Positions 54,101-64,000 of a stretch of DNA of 64,000 nt are shown in pieces. The translations under genes and the position numbers were made by a program. The stretch comes from Lagopus muta (taxonomy: Eukaryota > Chordata > Aves > Galliformes > Phasianidae). Under the pieces are notes generated by a model. The model worked only from the letters and a program-made list of their open reading frames with translations. It did no database searches and had not been told where the DNA came from. Each line of letters opens with the position of its first letter. Positions within the stretch are counted from its first letter, which is position 1. The stretch is taken from NCBI RefSeq assembly GCF_023343835.1, contig NC_064444.1, forward strand, positions 16,343,219 to 16,407,218. Direction: 5' to 3'.

Positions 54101-57100
54101 TAGCAGTCCAAAAGCCAAACTGCCAGCAAGCCTTTAGAGCATTCTGTGCATTACAGCCTATTGTTTTCTGTTGGCTTAGTCTGACCCAAGTCAAGGACAA
54201 AAGTAATTTGCACAAGGTTGACAGGGCCTTTCACTGAAGAATGAGCCCTGCAGGCTTCATGCAGGCAGTACACTTAGACAAAACAGAGCCATGTCATAGG
54301 ATTATCGTATTATGTATAGATCCTATAGAGCTAGCTAGAGGCTCAGAGACTGGGGTAATTTTGCTATGACAGTTGTGTGATTGCCCAGTTTGGCTGCCTG
54401 GCTGTTCAAGCAGCATTTAAGAGCTATTTCAGACTTCAAAGTTCTTATGCAGAGGCGTGTGCAATCTAAGTAAAGGAGAGACTACAAAAGTTGTGTTGTC
54501 CTCACCTTAGAGGGGAAATAAGGCAGCATTTGTAGTAAATATACAGAGAGCAAATTACTTATGTCCATTGGGAAAGTCTGAAAATTAGCCTACGAGAAAT
54601 TGGAAGGCTGGAACAGAACCCATATTTTCTAAGTCCCAGTGCTGTACCTCAGCAAGAGAACTGTCTGCTGGCTGACAAACATTCAAAGATCAAAGTTGAA
54701 ATAAAAGCAAGTAAAATGCCCCCCTAGTCTTTGTATCAAGCCTAAGAGCTCTTATGAAACCTCATTAGAGTTTCCACAAATATTTATCTTATGCAATCAT
54801 CACTGTGCATTAAAGGATTTTGTTCTTTTTCTGGTAGCAATTGACAATCTCAATTGTCATCTGATTTCACTCCCAAACCACTTTAGGTTTTGTAGTAAGA
54901 CTCTAAGGTACCTGTGAAAGCAATCACTTCAGGAGCAAATACCTGTGCCTGGAAGAATGACCTTATGTTTTAATTCCAGTAATAATGCTGCTGGTAATTT
55001 TATTTTGCTTTCACTGGATGAGCTGAAAGCAAAATACTGTGAACAGGAATTCTGTGAGGAGAGCCATGCAGCCGAGTGCCAGACTTCCAAACCCTCTGCT
55101 CTAATGTGTGTGTGATGGTAACTGCCAAATGAGACTCCAACACGCTCTGTAAAACTATAGAAATATAAAGCAGCAGAAAACTTTATGAAGTAATGTGTGC
55201 AGAATGTTAAACAAACAATAAAGCAAAGCAATGATTATTTAATGTGAAATATATATAGAAGAAAAATATACCGCAGGGTACTGCTGTGACTGCAGGAAGT
55301 TTAGGGGAGCGATGAAGCTTCCTGGGGTAAACTGTAAAATGGGTAAATGAGACTCTATGACCTCATTAAATTTTTATGTAGGTGTGCTTTTGTCAACACA
55401 CACCTTGTAGGCAATCCTTTCTTTCTTCCCTTCTTTCTTGCTTTCCACTTTGAAATCTTGTTATTACAAATACCCCATTGATTCAGTGCTGAGCATGAGA
55501 GGGAGGTAGGAGTACTGCAATCAGACAATCAAGGCATAGTGAGTCTTAAAAGGATGACTGCAAATTTTCCCTGAAAACTTAAATTTATCCAAGTTCAGTC
55601 ACACTACTCCCTTTTACTCTATTTTCTCCTACTGTGTATCTGATGCCTGAATTAGGACAACTCCTAATTTTCCTACAAAACTTTCCAGTGCTCTGCAATA
55701 TATTTTGTTTTTGTTTTCCTTTTAATTCCCCAATGGCAGAAGTTTCACATTTCACCCAGGCACTGGTAATTAGCCAAGGAAATTATTCAAAATGCCAGAT
55801 GTCACATATTAAATATAAATAACCTATGACCTTGTGTGCAGAATGCAAGACCCTTTTCTATATGGCTGCTGAATTTAACTGTCCTGAACATTGCCTCCTT
55901 ACTGAAATAGTATCTTTCTCCTACATAACACTCTTCTGCATGCTTAAAAAATGGATTTGCTTTGCTAGCTGTGAGTGAAATAAAAGCTATGCTATTTTGT
56001 TTGGATGCCATTTGCAAATGAATGCAAGTGTCTAAGGAGATATTTGCAGTGTTTTTTTTTAATATATATATCTCTCTCCTTTCCTGTACTCATGCTTTTT
56101 CCAGTATTAGCTGTAAACAGCATGACCATAGATGCAGCCAGAGAGCATTATCTGCTGATTCCAGGAGTCCTTCTCTGTGCTTTCTCATCTGCCCTTTCCT
56201 TGCCACACTGGTGTGTGTGGCTTCTAAACAGGTCCAGATCCGACCACAGAAGGGAATGAGATCAAGCATCTGAAATACAACCTTATGCATTATATTCCTA
56301 ATTCGAGGCTGTTTGGTTTATTGAATCATGCAGAACAAATGCCTGGCCATGCTTCTTCCAAAGCCTATTCTGGCTACAATTGCACAGCTGGGTTTGATTT
56401 GCTGCCCATAGGAAGGGGGAGGAATCCCTGCTACTCCAAGACAAATACAGATCTGGGATGTGGCTGCAGCTCAGAATTCCTTGCTATCCAGCATAGGATG
56501 ATGCGTGGAAAATAAAACACAGCACAATGCAGCCCTCAGGTTTTTGGAGCCGAAAGTCACAACACGCCTAGCAAATAGCCCCAGTTTGGAAAGGATTCAA
56601 CCACCACAGGAAGCATGCTCTTTCCTTCCCAAGGCACAGGCAGTGACTCCAGCTTCTGAGCACATCAAGGTGTATCCCCATCTGGATGCAGTAACGCAGC
56701 CTGAAAGCAGTGAGGAGAGGAACCACCTATGCATACTGAACAAAGGAGTACACAAAAGCATTGCTGTGGCACAAAACCACGGTGAAAGAAGGCCGCCCGG
56801 CTTGTGCTGCTGGCTGAGCTCAGGGCAGCATGCGTGTGCCAGGTCGGCCATTCGTGCCGCAGCCTGGAGCATCGGGCTGACCCAGGTCCCTGCAAATTGG
56901 TGCAAACCCACGTCAGTGCACTGAGGGCTGCTGCCAATGTGGTTATGCCCCAATTACTCTTTGGCTGCGTGGAAAGGTTCGCAGGTTTTTTAGGTTTGGG
57001 GGATTCAGTACAGAAAGGATATGTGGTGCAGTGGGGGAGAGTGAAATGAAAGATGTGGTGGAGAAAAGACAAAGGATTGGCAAGAAGCACAAAGAGCGGG

Positions 57101-58207
57101 ATATATCTGACTTTGAAGTACAAAGCCTTGTGGAGATAATTGTAAATAGCCATTAATTGCTCAGAGTGCAGCCTTACTTTCTACAAAGTCTGTAAGTTGC
57201 TCCTCTTGGCTTGATGGTCATAAGATAGCAGATTGCTCCGCTGTATTTCAGGGTATAAAGTCCATGCGGCCTTTTTTCCCTTTCACTGACAGCACTCCCT
57301 GATGACCTGCAGCTACCACTGGTTGCTGGATACCTGCCTCAAGCAGGACACAAAAGATATGTTTTGCATCTAAAGGAACAAGGCAGTATTTTACATATTC
57401 AGCATGCTGATTAGAACTTCATGCTGAACATCTTATCAAGGAACCTGGATTGCATTCACGTGGCCCCTTACAGAGAGAACAAATTTGGTTGTATTCTTCT
57501 CCAGGGACATGCATAATGAATAATCTCCTGGTACAGCAGAACAGGAAACAGCTACAGTTACTCCACGTGCTGTAATCTGACACAGCCATTATTTAACAAT
57601 AAGATGAATTCTGATATATCTGCTTTGAAATTGTGAAAGGTTGCACAAAAATTTTCAAAGAAAAAATAGCCAAGAACCATTTTATATATACCACATCATC
57701 CCAAAGTGTTCATTGTAGACCTCTTTTCATTCAGGACTGCACAAACGCTTTTTTAAACCCTTGGTCAATCCAATTACACATTCTTTTCCAGCTTGCCTTG
57801 CTGCGTGACCTTGGCCTTATAAGTAAGAGGAGGCTGCAGCCAGGGCTGAGCTCATGGTGTGGGGCTGGGCTTCCCAGGGGGAGACCCAGGTACACTGAGA
57901 GCATCACCCACAGCCTCAGCACTGAGTGAATAGCAGCTGCAGCCCCACATGCATTTCATAGCAAGGAACAACCACTGTGTGGGGAGCAGCAACAGAAAGG
58001 ATGCCACATTAGGACAATAAGGGGGAAGAAAAATGTGTGTTCTTTAGCACAGATCACTGAGCTTCCTTCTCTCCACATCAGTTTTCTTGTCTGGCTTCTA
58101 CTCAGCCTATGAAGAGAATATCCAGTGATAACACAGCAGTGGGGCTGGCATAAGTCCGTTTGGATCCACCTCAACAATAACAAGACAGACGGGACTGCTG
58201 GAGAGCC

Positions 58208-58652
58208 CAGTGCAGAGCTTCAAAGATGATGGGGGGCCTGGAACATCTCCCATATGAGGAAAGGCTGAGAGCTTTGGGGCTGTTCTGCCTGGGGAGGAGG
58301 AAGCTGAGGGGGGAATCTCATCAATGCTTACCCATATCTAAAGGGCAGGGAAGTCAAATGGATGGGGCCAGGCTTTTTACAGTGGTGCCCAGCAACAGAA
58401 CAAGGGGTGACAGGCACGAACTAGAACACAGAAGTTCCAGATAAGCACAAGGAAGAACTTCTTTACTGTGAGGGTGACAGGGCACTGGCACAGGCTGCCC
58501 AGAGGGGTGATGGACTCTCATTCTCTGGAGATACTCAAACCCACCTGGATGCTTTCCTGTGCAGCCTGCTGCAGGAACCGCTCCAGCAGTGGGGCTGGGC
58601 TGGGGGAGCTCCAGAGGTCCCTTCCAGCCCTTACAATTCTGAGATTATAGTC
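58208..58652 (+). repeat. CR1 LINE 3' part with terminus
   Basis: Long CR1 match in order: GGGCCTGGAACATCTCCCAT, GAGGAAAGGCTGAGAGCTTT, GGGAGGAGGAAGCTGAGG, CAGGGCACTGGCACAGGCTG, GGAGCTCCAGAGGTCCCTTC, and ending in an imperfect ATTCTGAGATT terminal repeat. It is the largest CR1 piece in the intergenic interval and ends about 400 bases before the NFATC3 CpG island. Confidence 0.88.
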
Positions 58653-59730
58653 TTAAGAAGCTCCTGTGCACCGAAACACGTTCAGTTTGTCATTTGTGAC
58701 CAAGACGGCATGATTAACGAGGTGGTAAAACACAGACCTTCGGTTTCACATGGCCATCACAGAAGTGGTTCTAGTTAACTGATCTTAGAACTTGGCAGCA
58801 CAGCCTGGTTCCTAGTGCCTGAAAGGCACAGCAGGGCTAATTCCGGAAGTTTATCAGTTTCAATCACAAATAAAACTGTGAACACCCCATAACTGACCTT
58901 CAAGACCACACGGCTAGGTACGAGCAGGACTTGAGCTCCCATCCGTACCGACAGCACAGAGCTCGATAGAACCTTCCTGCTTTCCCCATTTGAGGAGCAA
59001 CACGGCTGCACAGCACAGGCTACACGGAGTTTCACCCTACCAGCTCAGCACACCCCGGGCCTGCAGCGGGAGCGTCGGCACCGCCCGGGCCGGCTGCAAC
59101 AACAGCCGCAGCTCCGCACGTGCTTTCAGCCTTTTCCTTCCTTCAGCACGAGATGCGGGACAACGCACGACGACGCTCTGGCGTTCCCACGCTCTACTCC
59201 GGGACCGCGGGGCCGTTCCTTCGCACGGCGCGCCGTCGGTCCACCCCCCACCCCGCAGCCCCCAGGCGCTGCCCGGCCGCGGAGCCGTTGCGGCGCGAGC
59301 GGAGCGACACGTGGCACCCCGCCCCTCGGCACGGCCGGCCCGCTCCCGCTGGGCGGCGCCTCCGCGCCCGACGACCGACTACATCCCCCGGCGGTCCCCG
59401 CGGCGCCACGGCGCCGCGTGACGTCCCTCCGTCCTTCACCGCCCGCTCGGCGGCGCGGATCACGAGGCGCCCTCGGTGCGGCCGACGTCACGGGCGAGCG
59501 CCGCGCGAGAGGGCGCGGGTGTGGGAATCGCCGGGTGGGGGCGGGGCCGGCGGGCGCGCGCGGGGCGGGGGCGGGGCCGGCGTCGGCCCGTAGCGGGCGC
59601 CCTTCCCCCGTGAGTGACAGAAGGCGCCCGGGCACGGCCGCTCGCGCCGAGGTCGGAGCAGCCGCTCGCGCCGCCGCCTGCCGCGCGCCCCCCCGCTTCG
59701 CGCCCCCTCCCCTCGGCCGCGCGCGGTGCC

Positions 59731-59745
59731 ATGAGGCGGCCCTGA
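59731..59745 (+). CDS. Upstream ORF in the NFATC3 5' leader (MRRP)
   Basis: ATG AGG CGG CCC TGA lies 89 bases before the NFATC3 stretch that starts at the main ATG. Its ATG has G at -3, whereas the main ATG has C at -3 and A at +4, so the uORF has the better context. No other ATG lies between them. It matters only if transcription begins upstream of 59731, which is likely but not shown. Confidence 0.5.
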   Translation: MRRP

Positions 59746-59833
59746 GGGGCGGCGGCCACAGCGCAGCCCGGCGCGGAGCCCGGCGCAGCCCGGCAGGGCG
59801 ACGGCGTCCCGCTTCGCCTCGCCGGCCAAACCC

Positions 59834-59933
59834 ATGACTACGGCAAACTGCGGAGCCAACGACGAGTTCGACTTCAGGCTGATCTTCGGGGAGGACGGGC
59901 AGCCCGGGCCCGGGCCGCCGCTGGGCCCTGCAG
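59834..59933 (+). CDS. NFATC3: NFATC3 first coding exon (N-terminus), gene continues past the window
   Basis: The exon codes for 33 residues plus one base, then CAG/GTGCGG. It begins [20 protein letters not shown], which matches the distinctive mammalian NFATC3 N-terminus ([20 protein letters not shown]). A Gly/Pro-rich run follows, as in the mammalian exon. NFATC3 is a calcineurin-regulated transcription factor that moves to the nucleus after calcium signals. The calcineurin-docking region, SP repeats and Rel-homology DNA-binding domain are encoded by later exons, which are not in this window. The large second exon would be plain if present, so intron 1 is longer than 4 kb. The order DDX28, DUS2, NFATC3, with DUS2 and NFATC3 in the same orientation, agrees with the human locus. 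Confidence 0.92.
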
Positions 59934-62900
59934 GTGCGGTGCCGGCCGGGCCGTTGGGGGGGTTGGGGGGGGCGGCTTCCTGTTTTCCTCACGGCGCGGC
60001 GGGGGGGCGGGGAGCGGCCGTACCGCTCTCAGCGCTCGGGCCGGGCCCGGCGGGGAGATGAGACGACGGGCGATCAGAGGAGGGGCGGCTCGGCCCCGCC
60101 GTCGTTGGGAGGGGAAAAACTGAAGGGAGAAAAAAAAAAAGAAAAGAAAAGAAAAAAAAAAAAGACCGAAAAACTCGGGTTGCCCGGGAGACGGGGAGGG
60201 ACGGGGCCGGGAGGAGCGGGGCGGAAAGTTGCGTCCGCAGGGCGTTGTTGCCGCGGCCGCGCCGTGCGGGGCTGCACGGCGATCGTGCGGAGCTGCGGGA
60301 CGGCTGTGGGTGCGGAGCTGCGCGCAGCCATGTTGGGCCGCCTGCGGGCCGCGCCGCTTCGGTGGGAGAAGTGCTCCGCGTTCCGTGCGGCTTGTGCCAG
60401 AAGTGAACTCCGGCTTTCTGAGTGTTAAGTTTTAGCTCACAGATTCCTTGGACAAAAAAAAAAAAAGAAAGGGGAAAAAAAAAAAGATTTTCCTTCCTTG
60501 TTTTCCAACTTAACGGGACGGGAATGTTAAAAAGCAGATGGTGCTTTTGGGAAGGAGACCTGAGTTCTGCTAGCCAAAATAAATGCATTATGGACCAGAT
60601 GGACAGGATGCGTGCAGGTCGAACGGGAAACAGTGGGGATGATTCTTGATTACAAAAAAAATTGATGGCGTTCCAATTTCTATGCACTTTCCACATAATA
60701 CTGTGTTACTCAGTGAGGGATTGATGAAAATGAGAAAACATTGGTTGGAAGACAGGGCAGTGTAGTAGGCACAGAGGTGATGGGTCAGGAGTTAGACTTG
60801 ATCCTGGAGTTCTTTTCCAACCTTAGCAATTCTATAATATTTGTATTTTGGTAGTATTCCATAACAAATGGTTCAGATGCTGCCTTACATAGACAGAAAT
60901 TTCCATGTTTGATATGTTAAAGACTATTTTTAAGGCAAGTTTGAAAATGTGACAGTTGGACCATGAAGCAGTCAGTTGCTGTAGCACTCAGTAAGAGCTC
61001 GTGTGCCTGCATCCTGTCTGCATCCCTGGCTGAGGAGCTCCTGGTTGGTGGTGTGCAGACGTGGGCTGGAGGTGGAAGGGTTGGGATCAGTCAATGGAAG
61101 CACTGCTAGAGTTCAGCTGTTAATGCTGCCCGTGTGTTGACGACTGGAATCTGTAAAAGCACAGATCCAAATTGGAAATCTTTTTATCTTTCATTTTTCC
61201 CCTCATCTGAGTACGGTTGTAGAGAAACTTTTTTGTACAATTGAAGAGAAACTTTTAGATCTCCATAAGGAGAGTATTTAGACCATATGTTTCATAGCCC
61301 TATATCTCTAGCTTCAGTGATGATGGCAGTTGTGTGGCAGAATAAGCATAAGGGTATTTTCTTTGCTAATGGAAGGTCATGTTAAAACATGTAGGTCACA
61401 GGGAAAGGTGCTTAATTTGAAATAAATAATATTCAAATTGCCAAGTCTCTTGGGATCACTTGAAGACAAGTTCTTGTGCTTCATGCTGTATCTCTGGATG
61501 TTTGGGATCGCATCCCTGTGAAAGAGGTGTTGGGCACAAAGTTCTTGCACAAATAGCACAGAAATCTACGTTAATGCTTTCGTTTGTGCTGAGACTGCTG
61601 TAATGATAGCATTTAATTATTCTGGATATATAGATGTATTTGTAAGTTTTTTTTTTTATTTTTAATTTTTGACTTTTTAATCAAAAATAAGAAAATATGA
61701 GCTTTCTTTCATGTAATGTACTTCTGATTCCTGAACTACCACGCAGATGTTGATCTCAGGCTGGAGATTACCTATTTGTACGACTTTAAAAGGATAGTAG
61801 GAGGAATTAAAGCAGCCTGTTTTCAAGTTAATACATAGAGCAATTTCAGTGGTTTTCAGGACACTTGAACCAGAGTACTTAGTTTTGTGCTGAGTGGCAG
61901 AAAATGAGATCAGTGTTCTGCAGCAGTGCTTGCACATGTAGTCTGAAAGTGGCAGTTCATATGATGGGGGGGAATGCATGAAGGATGGTTCAAAAGTGCT
62001 TAGAAGTCTGTTGTCTGCAGTCTGCAGCATACTTCATTTAAATTCAGAGGGATTGCTCATTTCACATACCTCGTGAGCTGGCGTGCAAATTTGGTTCAGA
62101 AGCATCTCAGGTAGTTGTAAATGGTGATCAGGCACTGAGCGCCTTCTGTAGCGCCTTCCTCTTCTCTTTGGTAGTTCAGTGTCCGTGTCCCTAGGAAGCA
62201 GCAAGGGATTGCTTTCATCTGGCAGTGTTTAGCAGCCAGTACAGCTGGTGGAGTTCTGGGGATTGATGGGCTTCATCTTTCTGACAAGAATAATCCAGGC
62301 CTTCAGTGATAGAGCACTCTGAAGTGAACCAAATCCCTTTGCTGCAGAACTGTTCTGTTGCAGGAGCATCTGATTGCATCTTGCCATGTTCTGTCAGCTG
62401 CATTGAGGTCCTTTAAGTGGCTTTGCCAAATGTATTTGAGGTGTCTCCACCTTTTTGCTAAAAGGAGACTTTTGAGATTTCTGCATTTGATACTTGAATA
62501 TTGAAAAAATGTATATATACTTTTTTTCTGATGCCCCTACCCTGCTTGCCCCCAGTACTTCAATGCAATTCAGTGTAATTTTGAGAAGTTTGAATTTCGA
62601 ATTTATTAGGCGTTAAGCAAATCAGCATTGTGGTGTCCGTGCTGCTGTTAAAGCTCATCTGTTGAGGATGAAGTTCACTGCTGAAATACTGAGCTGTGCA
62701 AAAGGGAGCAAGGATGAGTTGCTGTGATGTTTCTTGAGCTGAATTTTGATTTTCAGAGTTTATCTTCTGTTTCAAAAGCTGTGCTTTTTACGAGGGAAGG
62801 GCTCTTTAAAGAACTCAGAGTATGTAGTACTGAGCTGGGAATTCAGGATCTTGTAAAGTTCTGAACCATCCAAAATTATTTCTTGTTGGTATGTGAAATG

Positions 62901-64000
62901 TGGGGTGGTTTAAAATCAGAGGCTGCAAGCAGTTCAATATCCAGAAAAGGAATTATTTAATTAGGAAATACAGGCAGTTGAGTGGTTGGTAGCGCAGTTC
63001 AGAACCCTGCAGAAGCTCTGTAAGAGCGAGAGGCAGGCATGGCCTTGTTACCCAGAATGGCTGCCCTGACCCCCAGCCTTTTGTTCTGCAGATACAGAGG
63101 AGAAGAAATTCCTGTTACCTGCTCGCTTTCAGTGTTGGTTGTCATCCTGTGTCACTTTCTGTTTGCTTCCACCAGATTTGATTGCTTTACTGCAAAAAGC
63201 CAAAATTATTCTCCTTGGAGTTTTTGTTCATAATATCTGTTTTATTTTCTTGGAAACTGTGAAGAAAAGTAAAAAAAAAAAAAAAAAAAATCTGCATATT
63301 TTCCGTGACTTGATATTTGGTTAAGTAATACTGTTTAGTAATCTTGTTACTGGTACATTATTTCTCACAGTCCTCCTTACCTCCTGAGAAGAAAACAGAC
63401 GGAGTTGTGGGTTGTTTGATTTATTTTGTTTGTTTGTTCTGTTTTTGTGTCCCAGTTTGGTGATGAATTTAGTGACAATTCAGAATGCCTTTGTTAGCTG
63501 GAGCTGTGCTCCACTGAAGGACACTATAACTGGACTTGGCTCTGAGTTTATTTGAAAGCTTCCATAATTCAGTGGCACTTCAAGTTTTTTTTCTTCTAGC
63601 TTAGAGCCGTTAGCTTACTGGTTCAAGGCCATTTCCAAATACCGATACACGATGCCATCGTGAATATCAAAGTAATATCATATTTTCTCTTTCAGGCTTC
63701 TGTATTTATTCTTCTTTCCCTGTGAGCACTTTGGAGCTCCTTGGGCTGCTCTGCATGTCCTGCTGCCTGTGTGCTGAGCGCTCCAAAGTGATGTCTGCCA
63801 CTGCATTGGCCTCAGCAACTCAGCTGTTCTCTGCAGCAGAAGTGGGCATTGCATGAGAGTCTTCTAATTTAGGAATGTAGTAGAAAAGTATTAGAACTGA
63901 TGACTTGTACTGAAACAATACTGTTATACTAGTCTTTACAGCTTTGCTTTGATCACTGATATCTAAAGTAACCTCCACTTCTTCAACATGTATTTGTGAC
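59934..64000 (+). other. NFATC3: Start of NFATC3 intron 1
   Basis: No further exon is visible up to the window end. The first 500 bases are still CpG island. A purine tract of A with scattered G lies at 60128-60163, an A20 run at 63271-63290, and a CR1 3'-tip remnant at 60785-60840. The rest looks unique and AT-rich. Confidence 0.75.
60785..60840 (+). repeat. CR1 LINE 3'-tip fragment
   Basis: GTTAGACTTGATCCTGGAGT, then TCTTTTCCAACCTTAGCAAT and TCTATAAT, corresponds to the end of CR1 including part of its terminal repeat. It is in the same orientation as NFATC3, in intron 1. Confidence 0.7.

Larger units (their letters stand above)
31063..58207. other. 27-kb interval without recognisable protein-coding gene
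   Basis: Apart from the repeats listed separately, I see no exon that resembles a known protein, no CpG island and no tRNA or other structured RNA gene. Longer open frames occur but look like chance: 183 codons on the minus strand at 44329-43778, 125 at 42888-42511, and overlapping frames on both strands at 56505-57153. Low-complexity tracts include T25 at 46328-46352, A18 at 44469-44486, T15 at 48014-48028 and a CCTTTT hexamer run at 51869-51900. Confidence 0.6.
59040..60430. promoter_or_regulatory. NFATC3: CpG island with NFATC3 promoter
   Basis: A GC-rich, CpG-dense block surrounds the first NFATC3 exon. A 16-base unit with a GC box occurs twice, at 59537-59552 and 59567-59582. CRE half-type sites TGACGTCC (59419-59426) and GACGTCAC (59484-59491) lie upstream. 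There is no TATA box. The transcription start is probably between about 59580 and 59700, upstream of the small uORF, but sequence alone does not fix it. Confidence 0.8.

Noticed and set aside
59126-59992. Minus-strand frame of 288 codons in the NFATC3 CpG island
   Set aside because: Its composition is Ala/Gly/Pro/Arg from CpG-island sequence, it overlaps the NFATC3 exon and promoter, and it resembles no known protein. A divergent non-coding transcript is possible, but a protein is not supported.

Overview
The window reads as bird chromosomal DNA, most likely chicken or a close galliform. The genes are split by introns with vertebrate splice signals. The promoters are CpG islands in an AT-rich background. 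The interspersed repeats are mainly avian CR1 LINE fragments, with mariner-type copies resembling the Galluhop family and one hAT relic. Four protein-coding genes can be supported, and the DDX28, DUS2, NFATC3 block matches the neighbourhood known from human 16q22.1 (chicken chromosome 11, from memory).

Layout: 1-9529 holds no recognisable exon and is probably intron 2 of the galanin-receptor-like gene. 9530-9847 (+) is the last coding exon of a galanin receptor 1-like GPCR (TM6, TM7 and tail). 10950-11170 is an isolated GC-rich patch with no gene assigned to it. 13031-14644 (-) is intronless DDX28, a DEAD-box helicase of the mitochondrial ribosome assembly pathway. About 40-80 bases upstream of its ATG, on the other strand, lies the first exon of DUS2, so the two share a compact CpG-island promoter with a palindromic cAMP-response element. 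DUS2 (+) can be followed through one non-coding and fifteen coding exons to 30813 (490 codons) and a poly(A) signal at 31039. Every junction keeps the frame, and one intron uses a GC donor.

From 31063 to about 59000 there is no recognisable gene. This stretch holds a hAT relic, two mariner-type fragments, several CR1 fragments, and a pair of related elements of about 165 bases that I cannot classify. At 59040-60430 a second CpG island carries the promoter and first coding exon of NFATC3 (ATG at 59834, donor after 59933). Its 5' leader contains a five-codon upstream ORF. The rest of the window is the start of NFATC3 intron 1.

The genes do not form one pathway. DDX28 (mitoribosome assembly) and DUS2 (tRNA dihydrouridylation) are both RNA-metabolism genes joined by a divergent promoter. 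The receptor and the transcription factor are independent neighbours. No virus, toxin, CRISPR, rRNA or tRNA gene was found.
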